The position numbers and the translations under genes are program-made. 64,000 bases of DNA from Gorsachius magnificus. Lineage: Eukaryota > Chordata > Aves > Pelecaniformes > Ardeidae. The notes under the pieces were generated by a model that saw only the letters and a program-made list of their open reading frames with translations, ran no database searches and had not been told where the DNA came from. Position 1 is the first letter of the stretch, and every line of letters starts with the position of its first letter. This document shows, one piece after another, positions 61,501-64,000 of this stretch. The stretch covers positions 25,418,806 through 25,482,805 of the forward strand of contig CM067081.1 in assembly GCA_034008185.1 (NCBI GenBank). Reading direction: 5' to 3'.

Positions 61501-63635
61501 AAAGGTTGAGTTAGGCTAATTTGTATTGTTTTTCAAAGGATGTCATGTTGGTTGGTGCTGAAAACCCCACTAGACTATAATTACTGTATACAATTCAGAG
61601 ATTTTATTTTGTACAGATTTTAGTGTGGTTCTCAGGACTGAAAATTGCTACCACGTGTGTGGTTTGACGCTGTTGGAAGACAGTTGTTTTGGATCTGTAC
61701 ACCCTCACTGGGGATTGAAGTGTGTTTGTTGTCTGCCTGGAACTGAGTTTCTGGTTTAATTTAATCCAAAAAGTCACCTAGTTTGGGGGCACCAAGACAG
61801 CTTTGTGAATGAAACCAAAGTGCATAAGTGGGATGATTCAGTGATTTGATTCTGAACTCTGCTAGTGACCCAAACCAAAATGGTAATGTGGGTGCAGCTG
61901 TGTAGTTTTGGCTATGTATCTAGTTGGCTTTTCCTTTTTTTTAAGTGTTTGAGGTGGTGCTAGTTCTCATTTTAAGCAAATGGGTGCGTTTTGCTTGTGG
62001 TTCAGCTCTCATGACTAACAAAGACAATTTAAGATATTGTTGACGGATTGTTCTTGATTATCCTGATTAAGGTATTGTTATCCTGATTATCCCTAGCTCT
62101 TAGCGTGAGCTGGCTTGGGAGATTTGCGTTTACGTTCATTATAGTGTTGATTTCATAAATAGCATTATGGGTTCCTCTAGGTCTGTAAAAATATAGTTAT
62201 TCAAATTTTGTTGCATATAAACTCCTATGGAAGTAGAGTACATCTATTCATGGAATTGAATAGAAGGGGAAAAAGAAGCCCAAGTATTCAGTTTCTGTCT
62301 GTTTGGCTTTTCCTGTTCAGTGGTTACTGTTGTGTCAGCCTTCTTTGGCCTGTATTCTGGCACTGAAGAGAAAAATCTGTCTTGTCTATAGATGCAAAAA
62401 TTGTTCAACTATGTATTCCTAGCCCTCTATTCTGGAATAATTTGGTTTTCAAATGCTGTTGTTCAGCCTCTTAGTTTCACTTCTTTTATTTCATGTAAGG
62501 ATGTACTAGATAGGTATGTAAGGTGGAAGTATTCTATAACATGAATTTTTAAGGCTGCTGTTCTTGTAAAGTAGAATGTTTGCTCTCTCACGGTTTATAC
62601 ATGTGCAGACCTATACATATGCTGTAAACTGATCTTTATTTTTCTTCTGATTGTAGCCGTGCAGGACGTTCCAAACAAGCAGCCAGCAAAGAGAATGAAT
62701 CCAGTGAAGAGATGGATGTATTTCAGAGTAGTTCACCTGTCAGTGATGACATTCCCCAGGAAGAAGTAATGGAAGAAGAGGAAGTTTCCACAATCAATGT
62801 AAGAGAAATGCCTGAGATTTCCTTTGTGAGTCTTTGTGGTGTCCTCAGTGTATTGATGCTTAGAGAATGACTTCTGTTCTTAACCTTCCTCCTTGAAAAT
62901 GAATTAAGTGGTTGTCAGCTGCCGCTGTTGTGTAGTGGCACTGCACTGTAGTTTCCCAGAGAAGGTGCATTTCTTACAAAGTGTCAGGTTTTGTCAAGCA
63001 TCTTAAATTTTCTGTTCTGTATAGCTTTTGTTATCTGTCTGCCTGAGTTGTGTAGTACCTTATGGGAATTATTTTCCAGGCAACTCATGCCCGTTCTTCT
63101 CAGCTAGATTATAATGGTGAATAACGCTTCTTTATACAAAACAGGAACACAAAATGAATAGGACTGGAAAAGAAGTATGGAATCTTGGAGCAGAATCGTA
63201 AACTTTCTCTTACCAGCATATGCAAATATGTTAAAATAAGTTTATTTTTATATTATATAAATACATTAGCGATGTTAGTAGTAATACTAAAAATGTAATT
63301 GTGAATGCCTTCACACTTTTGGATACATCTGATGATTGGAGCATCTGAGTGTATGAAAACTCTGAAAAAGGAAACTAGATTATTTTTGAGTACTTGAAGG
63401 ATGAAGGCTCAGTCACATCAAACAAGGATCATTGACTGAGACTTGTCTCTGTGATTAAAATAAGGAATGAATGACGCTGTATACAGTTACTCAAACATTA
63501 TTGTGAGAGTAAGCAATTTTTCCATTATAAAATATATTTATTCTTGAATTTTTCAAAACTTTTCTGTAAAAACATTTAAAATACTTTTTCTCCAAACAGG
63601 TCCGTCGCAGAACTTCTAAAAGGGAAAGGCGATGA
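1445..63635 (+). CDS. PDS5B: PDS5B (APRIN), cohesin-associated factor B; 27 exons, 5' end outside the window, frame break in exon 24
   Basis: PDS5 proteins bind chromatin-loaded cohesin through the RAD21/SCC1 region and, with WAPL, sororin and the acetyltransferases, tune cohesin release and sister-chromatid cohesion in the nucleus; PDS5B also works with BRCA2 in repair (family knowledge). The joined exons give about 1163 residues that align end to end with human PDS5B from about residue 283 to the C-terminus. Most are the HEAT-repeat body (exons 1-21). A Ser-rich linker follows (exon 22), then a charged tail with AT-hooks (exons 23-27). PDS5B is chosen over PDS5A because of the long basic/acidic AT-hook tail ending [10 protein letters not shown]. 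Exon phases are consistent across all junctions except inside exon 24, where one extra base breaks the frame. Join: 1445-1560, 3181-3275, 5505-5650, 6511-6662, 8334-8447, 9980-10061, 14771-14819, 16355-16494, 16572-16687, 18456-18561, 20452-20612, 21209-21332, 22121-22279, 23079-23147, 27931-28067, 34090-34213, 40773-40977, 45490-45604, 45967-46099, 46918-47037, 47256-47318, 50023-50168, 52194-52299, 59209-59643, 59735-59836, 62657-62798, 63600-63635. Confidence 0.96.
1561..3180 (+). other. PDS5B intron between exons 1 and 2
   Basis: AT-rich intron sequence. I recognise nothing else in it. Confidence 0.85.
3181..3275 (+). CDS. PDS5B: PDS5B exon 2 of window
   Basis: Completes the split Arg codon, then encodes [20 protein letters not shown] and on to DLT plus one base of Glu (95 bp). 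Acceptor aaatag, donor gtacca. HEAT-repeat helices. Confidence 0.95.
3276..5504 (+). other. PDS5B intron between exons 2 and 3
   Basis: Intron sequence. A 118-codon minus-strand open stretch at 3648-4004 has no recognisable protein character. No repeat recognised. Confidence 0.85.
5505..5650 (+). CDS. PDS5B: PDS5B exon 3 of window
   Basis: Encodes [18 protein letters not shown] and on to [10 protein letters not shown] (146 bp; leaves in phase 0). Acceptor ttccag, donor gtaaga. The sequence is essentially invariant with mammalian PDS5B. Confidence 0.95.
5651..6510 (+). other. PDS5B intron between exons 3 and 4
   Basis: AT-rich intron sequence. Nothing further recognised. Confidence 0.85.
6511..6662 (+). 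CDS. PDS5B: PDS5B exon 4 of window
   Basis: Encodes [20 protein letters not shown] and on to [10 protein letters not shown] plus two bases of Arg (152 bp). Acceptor ctcaag, donor gtaagt. Differs from the human protein at a few positions (for example [16 protein letters not shown]). Confidence 0.95.
6663..8333 (+). other. PDS5B intron between exons 4 and 5
   Basis: Intron sequence with short T runs and a G-rich patch near 7850-7875. No element recognised. Confidence 0.85.
8334..8447 (+). CDS. PDS5B: PDS5B exon 5 of window
   Basis: Completes Arg, then encodes [20 protein letters not shown] and on to ATLDSNAV plus two bases of Lys (114 bp). Acceptor tttcag, donor gtatgt. Confidence 0.95.
8448..9979 (+). 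other. PDS5B intron between exons 5 and 6
   Basis: Intron sequence containing one C/A-rich low-complexity tract (8614-8668). Otherwise nothing recognised. Confidence 0.85.
8614..8668 (+). repeat. C/A-rich low-complexity tract
   Basis: Irregular repeats of CCCAA and CCAAA words with no T or G over most of the length. Confidence 0.9.
9980..10061 (+). CDS. PDS5B: PDS5B exon 6 of window
   Basis: Completes Lys, then encodes [20 protein letters not shown] and DLIKQPK (82 bp, leaves in phase 0). Two AGs lie in tandem at the acceptor (tttagag); phase requires the first. Donor gtgagt. Confidence 0.94.
10062..14770 (+). other. PDS5B intron between exons 6 and 7
   Basis: 4.7-kb intron carrying the ERV-like, GC-richer fragment at about 11480-12010, a T run at 13699-13715, and otherwise AT-rich unique sequence. 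Confidence 0.85.
11480..12010. mobile_element. probable old endogenous-retrovirus fragment
   Basis: This block is GC-richer than the surrounding intron and full of CTCC/TCTG words. It has features I associate with a dispersed avian ERV-type repeat: a segment on ACCAGCCGCAGTCCCTC, a later TTTTCTCAGAGGCACTA, and an end resembling ACCCTGCCAGTTATACCCAAT. No open reading frame survives. Borders and orientation are uncertain, and the family assignment is from memory of similar avian repeats. Confidence 0.45.
14771..14819 (+). CDS. PDS5B: PDS5B exon 7 of window (49-bp exon)
   Basis: Encodes [16 protein letters not shown] plus one base of Arg. It is the shortest internal exon, behind a 4.7-kb intron. 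Acceptor ttgcag, donor gtaagt. Confidence 0.94.
14820..16354 (+). other. PDS5B intron between exons 7 and 8
   Basis: Intron containing the palindrome at 15409-15471. Nothing else recognised. Confidence 0.85.
15409..15471 (+). repeat. near-perfect palindrome with T15/A7 centre
   Basis: AATTTTGTTTTTAAATCAACC, then 15 T, then 7 A, then GGTTGATTTAAAACCAAAATT. The 21-base arms are complementary with one mismatch, and the central T and A runs pair in part, so about 28 bp can pair. Confidence 0.93.
16355..16494 (+). CDS. PDS5B: PDS5B exon 8 of window
   Basis: Completes Arg, then encodes [20 protein letters not shown] and on to [10 protein letters not shown] (140 bp, leaves in phase 0). Acceptor ttaaag, donor gtaaga. 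Only 77 bp separate it from the next exon. Confidence 0.95.
16572..16687 (+). CDS. PDS5B: PDS5B exon 9 of window
   Basis: Encodes [20 protein letters not shown] and on to VHIDTESI plus two bases of Ser (116 bp). Acceptor ttgcag, donor gtactc. A GT microsatellite begins eight bases into the intron. Confidence 0.95.
16695..16715 (+). repeat. GT dinucleotide microsatellite at a splice donor
   Basis: About ten GT units starting eight bases into the intron after exon 9. Confidence 0.95.
17741..17815 (+). repeat. G/T-rich tract with many G runs
   Basis: Repeated GGGTTTT words with several G3 to G7 runs. This composition also explains a long open stretch on the other strand. Confidence 0.9.
18456..18561 (+). 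CDS. PDS5B: PDS5B exon 10 of window, ending at a GC donor
   Basis: Completes Ser, then encodes [20 protein letters not shown] and on to IRAGLELLK (106 bp). The exon ends AAG followed by gcaagt, a non-canonical GC donor that otherwise matches the strong consensus. No GT near the border keeps the frame and the protein match. Confidence 0.94.
18562..20451 (+). other. PDS5B GC-AG intron between exons 10 and 11
   Basis: Starts gcaagt and ends tggcag. The 19500-19900 part is purine-rich (many GAAG/AGGA words) but I recognise no element. Confidence 0.88.
20452..20612 (+). CDS. PDS5B: PDS5B exon 11 of window
   Basis: Encodes [20 protein letters not shown] and on to [10 protein letters not shown] plus two bases of Ser (161 bp). 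Acceptor tggcag, donor gtaagt. Confidence 0.95.
20613..21208 (+). other. PDS5B intron between exons 11 and 12
   Basis: Short AT-rich intron. Nothing further recognised. Confidence 0.85.
21209..21332 (+). CDS. PDS5B: PDS5B exon 12 of window
   Basis: Completes Ser, then encodes [20 protein letters not shown] and on to [12 protein letters not shown] (124 bp, leaves in phase 0). Acceptor ttaaag, donor gtaaaa (weaker than its neighbours). Confidence 0.95.
21333..22120 (+). other. PDS5B intron between exons 12 and 13
   Basis: Intron with a CA-rich tract at about 22042-22072, some 50 bases from the acceptor. Nothing else recognised. Confidence 0.85.
22042..22072 (+). repeat. CA-rich microsatellite-like tract
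   Basis: Imperfect CA repeat ending in a C run, about 50 bases before the acceptor of exon 13. Confidence 0.85.
22121..22279 (+). CDS. PDS5B: PDS5B exon 13 of window
   Basis: Encodes [20 protein letters not shown] and on to [11 protein letters not shown] (159 bp, phase 0 on both sides). It contains [15 protein letters not shown] of the PDS5 core. Acceptor ttctag, donor gtaagt. Confidence 0.95.
22280..23078 (+). other. PDS5B intron between exons 13 and 14
   Basis: Contains a 20-base T run (22586-22605) followed directly by AG, which looks like an acceptor but leads into no coding sequence. Confidence 0.85.
22586..22605 (+). repeat. T20 homopolymer
   Basis: Twenty T followed by AGGAAG. It looks like a splice acceptor but no exon follows. 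Confidence 0.9.
23079..23147 (+). CDS. PDS5B: PDS5B exon 14 of window
   Basis: Encodes [20 protein letters not shown] and LVK (69 bp, phase 0 on both sides, so it could be skipped without shifting frame). Acceptor gtttag, donor gtaagt. Confidence 0.95.
23248..23284 (+). repeat. 22-bp tandem duplication, partial second copy
   Basis: CCTAATAGAAGTAAC occurs twice at a 22-base spacing. Confidence 0.9.
23564..23594 (+). repeat. 14-bp stem, 3-base loop hairpin
   Basis: AATTTTTAGGAAAG, loop AAG, CTTTCCTAAAAATT: perfect inverted repeat. Confidence 0.93.
24404..24424 (+). repeat. T21 homopolymer
   Basis: Uninterrupted T run in the intron after exon 14. Confidence 0.9.
25253..25304 (+). repeat. 26-bp tandem duplication, two copies
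   Basis: Units 25253-25278 and 25279-25304 share TAGCTCTTG and TAATGTTGATG with four differences overall. Confidence 0.9.
25750..25990 (+). mobile_element. CR1 LINE 3' end, old and diverged
   Basis: Resembles the last part of CR1 ORF2 plus the 3' UTR: AAATTGAAACATGAGGCTCA, AACAGGTTGCAAGAGGTTGC, then CTTCCTTTGAGTGGGAGATT and a tail near TGATATTGATAT. It is heavily mutated, with no intact frame. Confidence 0.7.
27931..28067 (+). CDS. PDS5B: PDS5B exon 15 of window
   Basis: Encodes [20 protein letters not shown] and on to [10 protein letters not shown] plus two bases of Ser (137 bp). Acceptor tttcag, donor gtatgt. Confidence 0.95.
29215..29539 (+). mobile_element. CR1 LINE ORF2 endonuclease fragment
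   Basis: Translates in pieces to [40 protein letters not shown] and [20 protein letters not shown], the C-terminal part of the CR1 apurinic-type endonuclease. Several frameshifts. It breaks abruptly into a CR1 3' tail. Confidence 0.85.
29540..29622 (+). mobile_element. short CR1 3' tail inside a CR1
   Basis: GGGGGGATTGGACTAGATGA and CCCTTCCAACCCAAACTATT followed by a TATGATTCTATGA-type octamer end are hallmarks of the CR1 3' terminus. It sits between endonuclease and linker sequence of another CR1. Confidence 0.8.
29623..30716 (+). mobile_element. CR1 LINE linker, broken RT, and 3' end
   Basis: Translates to [37 protein letters not shown] and [15 protein letters not shown] (region between endonuclease and reverse transcriptase). 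Most of the RT is deleted near 30230. It resumes at [23 protein letters not shown] sequence and ends GGTCCCTTCCAACTGTAACT with a CR1 tail. Confidence 0.88.
34090..34213 (+). CDS. PDS5B: PDS5B exon 16 of window
   Basis: Completes Ser, then encodes [20 protein letters not shown] and on to YQLCALAIN (124 bp). Acceptor tttcag behind a long T tract, donor gtaagg. Confidence 0.95.
35872..36555 (+). mobile_element. CR1 LINE, 5'-truncated
   Basis: Begins at the [20 protein letters not shown] part of CR1 RT, continues through [20 protein letters not shown] and [20 protein letters not shown], and ends in CTTTTCCAACCTAAATTATT plus the terminal octamer region. Stops and frameshifts interrupt it. Confidence 0.92.
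36644..37985 (-). mobile_element. CR1 LINE, minus strand, 5'-truncated
   Basis: Starts with the inverted CR1 end ATAGAATCATAGAATAGTTT. On the minus strand it reads [35 protein letters not shown] and, further 5', [20 protein letters not shown] (RT). It carries many lesions and no intact ORF. It closely matches the plus-strand copy at 57780-58629. Confidence 0.92.
39005..39027 (+). repeat. A23 homopolymer
   Basis: Uninterrupted A run in the intron after exon 16. No retrocopy sequence precedes it. Confidence 0.9.
40773..40977 (+). CDS. PDS5B: PDS5B exon 17 of window
   Basis: Encodes [20 protein letters not shown] and on to [11 protein letters not shown] plus one base of Glu (205 bp). Acceptor aatag, donor gtaaga. 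This is the first exon of the block flanked by inverted CR1 copies. Confidence 0.95.
40978..45489 (+). other. PDS5B intron between exons 17 and 18
   Basis: 4.5-kb AT-rich intron with A/T homopolymer runs (for example 42436-42453 and 43084-43099). No transposon recognised. Confidence 0.85.
45490..45604 (+). CDS. PDS5B: PDS5B exon 18 of window
   Basis: Completes Glu, then encodes [20 protein letters not shown] and on to IEQLKDIK plus two bases of Glu (115 bp). Acceptor tttcag, donor gtaaga. Confidence 0.95.
45605..45966 (+). other. PDS5B intron between exons 18 and 19
   Basis: 362-bp intron. Nothing else recognised. Confidence 0.85.
45967..46099 (+). CDS. PDS5B: PDS5B exon 19 of window
   Basis: Completes Glu, then encodes [20 protein letters not shown] and on to GPDDPKMNE (133 bp). 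Acceptor ctttag, donor gtaggt. Confidence 0.95.
46100..46917 (+). other. PDS5B intron between exons 19 and 20
   Basis: Intron with a G/T low-complexity patch near 46600-46650. Nothing else recognised. Confidence 0.85.
46918..47037 (+). CDS. PDS5B: PDS5B exon 20 of window
   Basis: Encodes [20 protein letters not shown] and on to [10 protein letters not shown] (120 bp, phase 0 on both sides). Acceptor ttacag, donor gtatac. Confidence 0.95.
47256..47318 (+). CDS. PDS5B: PDS5B exon 21 of window (end of the HEAT body)
   Basis: Encodes [20 protein letters not shown] and K (63 bp, phase 0 on both sides). Acceptor ttacag, donor gtatgt. Confidence 0.95.
47600..47621 (+). repeat. C-rich run
   Basis: CACCACCCCCACCCCCCCCC-like run, G-rich on the minus strand. 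Confidence 0.9.
48378..48549 (-). mobile_element. CR1 LINE 3' tail, minus strand
   Basis: ATCACAGAATGTTTGAGGTT then GGAAGGGACCTCTGGAGGTC, the standard inverted CR1 3' end, followed by about 100 diverged bases (for example CTCTTTGCTGGACTGTCTCC). Confidence 0.85.
48843..48877 (+). repeat. 14-bp stem, 7-base loop hairpin
   Basis: AACTGTTAGTGCAG, loop GCCCTGA, CTGCACTAACAGTT: perfect inverted repeat. A second small stem (AGACT/AGTCT, 48881-48893) follows at once. Confidence 0.93.
50023..50168 (+). CDS. PDS5B: PDS5B exon 22 of window (Ser-rich linker)
   Basis: Encodes [20 protein letters not shown] and on to SSPGRIKG plus two bases of Arg (146 bp). It is rich in Ser, Asn and Lys and probably disordered, and it starts the C-terminal tail. 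Acceptor tttcag, donor gttggt (weak at +3 to +4). Confidence 0.94.
50430..50512 (+). repeat. alternating purine-pyrimidine stretch
   Basis: ATATATATAT, then TGTATGTATACATGTGTGTA, TGTGCGTGTGCATGTATACA: imperfect AT, TG and TATG units. Confidence 0.85.
52092..52126 (+). repeat. AT dinucleotide microsatellite
   Basis: About 35 bases of AT repeat with one AA interruption, preceded by an A run. Confidence 0.93.
52194..52299 (+). CDS. PDS5B: PDS5B exon 23 of window (acidic/basic tail)
   Basis: Completes Arg, then encodes [20 protein letters not shown] and on to RDDSDLVR (106 bp). Compared with the mammalian tail, the stretch after SENE has diverged. Acceptor ttctag, donor gtgagc. Confidence 0.94.
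52695..53251 (+). mobile_element. solo LTR of an avian endogenous retrovirus
   Basis: 557-bp element beginning TGTCCTGGTTTCGGCTGGGA and ending GGGGTTAAACCATGACA, so it has the TG...CA termini of an LTR. A TATA box (TATAAA at 52941-52946) precedes the probable R region, and TATTATTAATAATTATTT lies downstream. No gag, pol or env sequence flanks it, so it is probably a solo LTR left by recombination. I recognise the end sequences from a widespread LTR of non-galliform birds; the exact family name is not certain. I could not match a target-site duplication. Confidence 0.82.
54070..54217 (+). mobile_element. CR1 LINE 3' tail
   Basis: AAGAGGCATTTGAACAGTGC, then TTTGGACTAGATGATCATTG and AAGTCCCTTCCAGCTGAAAA with a CTATTCTATTCTA-like end match a CR1 3' terminus. 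Confidence 0.75.
55154..55175 (+). repeat. T22 homopolymer
   Basis: Uninterrupted T run in the largest intron. Confidence 0.9.
56003..57125 (-). mobile_element. CR1 LINE, minus strand (RT region), internally deleted
   Basis: Begins GAATCATAGAATTGTTTAGC (inverted end), then jumps about 40 bases in to RT sequence. Minus-strand reading gives [80 protein letters not shown] and [22 protein letters not shown] pieces. Frameshifts interrupt it. The 5' direction of the element continues after a non-CR1 gap. Confidence 0.92.
57480..57730 (-). mobile_element. CR1 LINE, minus strand, linker region
   Basis: CCAGATTAAGTTCTAGTTGG, CTTCTAATTTTCTCCCTGCA and ACATCCTTGTAGTCCTCCCG are the reverse complement of the CR1 region before the RT (minus-strand [13 protein letters not shown]). 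It is probably the continuation of the element at 56003-57125, with a T19 run at 57693-57711. Confidence 0.82.
57780..58629 (+). mobile_element. CR1 LINE, plus strand, 5'-truncated
   Basis: Reads [40 protein letters not shown] and [20 protein letters not shown], then ends GGTTGGACTAGATGATCTTC and CCCTTCCAACCCAAACCATT. It has a frame break near 57950. It is inverted and closely similar to 36644-37510. Confidence 0.93.
59209..59643 (+). CDS. PDS5B: PDS5B exon 24 of window (AT-hooks and Glu tract), interrupted by a frameshift
   Basis: Begins [12 protein letters not shown] (AT-hook-like core) and continues through GSQRGRKR and [18 protein letters not shown] (canonical AT-hook near 59450-59470). 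Read straight on, the frame ends at TAG 59500-59502. PDS5B-like sequence resumes in the +1 frame: [15 protein letters not shown], an eight-Glu tract, [19 protein letters not shown], ending at donor gtaagt. The alternate frame has a stop at 59474-59476, so the shift must fall between 59477 and 59499. The best site is the G5 run 59478-59482. The exon is 435 bp, whereas the phases of its neighbours require length 2 mod 3, which independently supports one extra base (or two missing). Confidence 0.93.
59735..59836 (+). CDS. PDS5B: PDS5B exon 25 of window (third AT-hook)
   Basis: Completes Arg, then encodes [20 protein letters not shown] and [13 protein letters not shown] plus two bases of Val (102 bp). 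RRGRPSK is a canonical AT-hook for minor-groove DNA binding. Acceptor acag (first of overlapping AGs, chosen by phase), donor gtaagt. The preceding intron is only 91 bp. Confidence 0.94.
59837..62656 (+). other. PDS5B intron between exons 25 and 26
   Basis: 2.8-kb intron. No repeat or gene recognised. A 96-codon open stretch at 60584-60874 and a 109-codon minus-strand one at 60094-60423 have no protein-like signature that I can identify. Confidence 0.85.
62657..62798 (+). CDS. PDS5B: PDS5B exon 26 of window
   Basis: Completes Val, then encodes [38 protein letters not shown] and EEEEVSTIN (142 bp). Acceptor tgtag, donor gtaaga. A second potential donor 27 bases on would add nine residues in frame. 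Confidence 0.95.
62799..63599 (+). other. PDS5B last coding intron
   Basis: 801-bp AT-rich intron. The reading frame of exon 26 stays open for 23 codons into it and meets a second donor-like site at 62826. Confidence 0.85.
63600..63635 (+). CDS. PDS5B: PDS5B terminal coding exon and stop
   Basis: Encodes [11 protein letters not shown] followed by TGA at 63633-63635. The basic C-terminus matches the end of vertebrate PDS5B (human ends VRRRSAKRERR). Acceptor aaacag. Confidence 0.96.
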   Translation, partial: VRRRTSKRERR

Positions 63636-64000
63636 GTGAGCATGTAGTTATCAGCCTTCCAGGTGAAAGCTTTGAAGAATGCTTTTAATATAAAGCTTGA
63701 GACTGAATGAAGCTGTTAGTGCACAAACGGGGTTGCTGAAAAAAAAAAAAAGACAAAACCTATTTTACTTTTACCGCCCCTGCATTTGCAGTCCCTAGGT
63801 CACAAGCGTTAGCCACACACGTTGATATCATTAACTGTGGATTTTTGTGAAGTGTAATGTGCGCTGGCTTTGTAGACATATGAACTAAAGAAGAAAATTG
63901 TAAATAGTTCTTTTTTTAATGTTTCTGACTTCAAAAGTGCTTGTATAGCTTTTATCTGCGGCTTTAAACTGACAGTACCCCACTGTTTATCGGATCTATT
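63636..64000 (+). other. PDS5B: PDS5B 3' UTR, start of
   Basis: Follows the stop without any further coding similarity. It contains an A13 run near 63739-63751. No AATAAA polyadenylation signal appears before the window ends, so the UTR continues beyond it. Confidence 0.8.

Noticed and set aside
1..64000. CRISPR arrays, operons, tRNA or rRNA genes, or a phage-like system
   Set aside because: No regularly spaced repeats, no tRNA box B motif and no second gene were seen; all solid coding sequence belongs to PDS5B or to transposons.

Overview
The window is an avian nuclear genome segment. It is AT-rich, with long introns and many CR1 LINE fragments. It also carries a solo retroviral LTR of a type I associate with non-galliform birds (Neoaves). 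No bacterial, viral or organellar gene organisation is present.

One gene accounts for all convincing coding sequence: the 3' four-fifths of PDS5B (APRIN), the HEAT-repeat cohesin regulator, on the + strand. I placed 27 coding exons between 1445 and 63635 by matching the translated pieces to the vertebrate PDS5B protein and requiring AG/GT borders and continuous codon phase. The window opens inside an intron, so roughly the first 282 residues of the human protein lie upstream. The exons encode about 1163 residues from the SNDNEERLQ exon to the TGA stop, followed by 365 bases of 3' UTR. 25 of the 26 internal donors are GT; one is GC.

Layout. 1-11 kb: exons 1-6 in mostly unique intron sequence. 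11-28 kb: exons 7-14, with an ERV-like fragment (11.5-12.0 kb), a near-perfect palindrome (15.4 kb), a GT microsatellite touching a donor (16.7 kb), the GC donor (18.6 kb) and an old CR1 tail (25.8 kb). 28-41 kb: exons 15-16 with large introns full of CR1 pieces (29.2-30.7 and 35.9-38.0 kb). 41-52 kb: exons 17-23. 52-59 kb: the largest intron, with the LTR, a CR1 tail, a long minus-strand CR1 and a plus-strand CR1. 59-64 kb: exons 24-27 (AT-hook tail) and the 3' UTR.

The most notable observation is a one-base frame disruption in exon 24 at or near a G5 run (59478-59482). It separates the second AT-hook from the acidic tract and the rest of the C-terminus. It may be an assembly error, or a real lesion in a diverging copy. 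Other leads are inverted CR1 copies in the introns flanking exons 17-23, and an in-frame alternative donor after exon 26. I found no sign of an unknown multi-gene system here.
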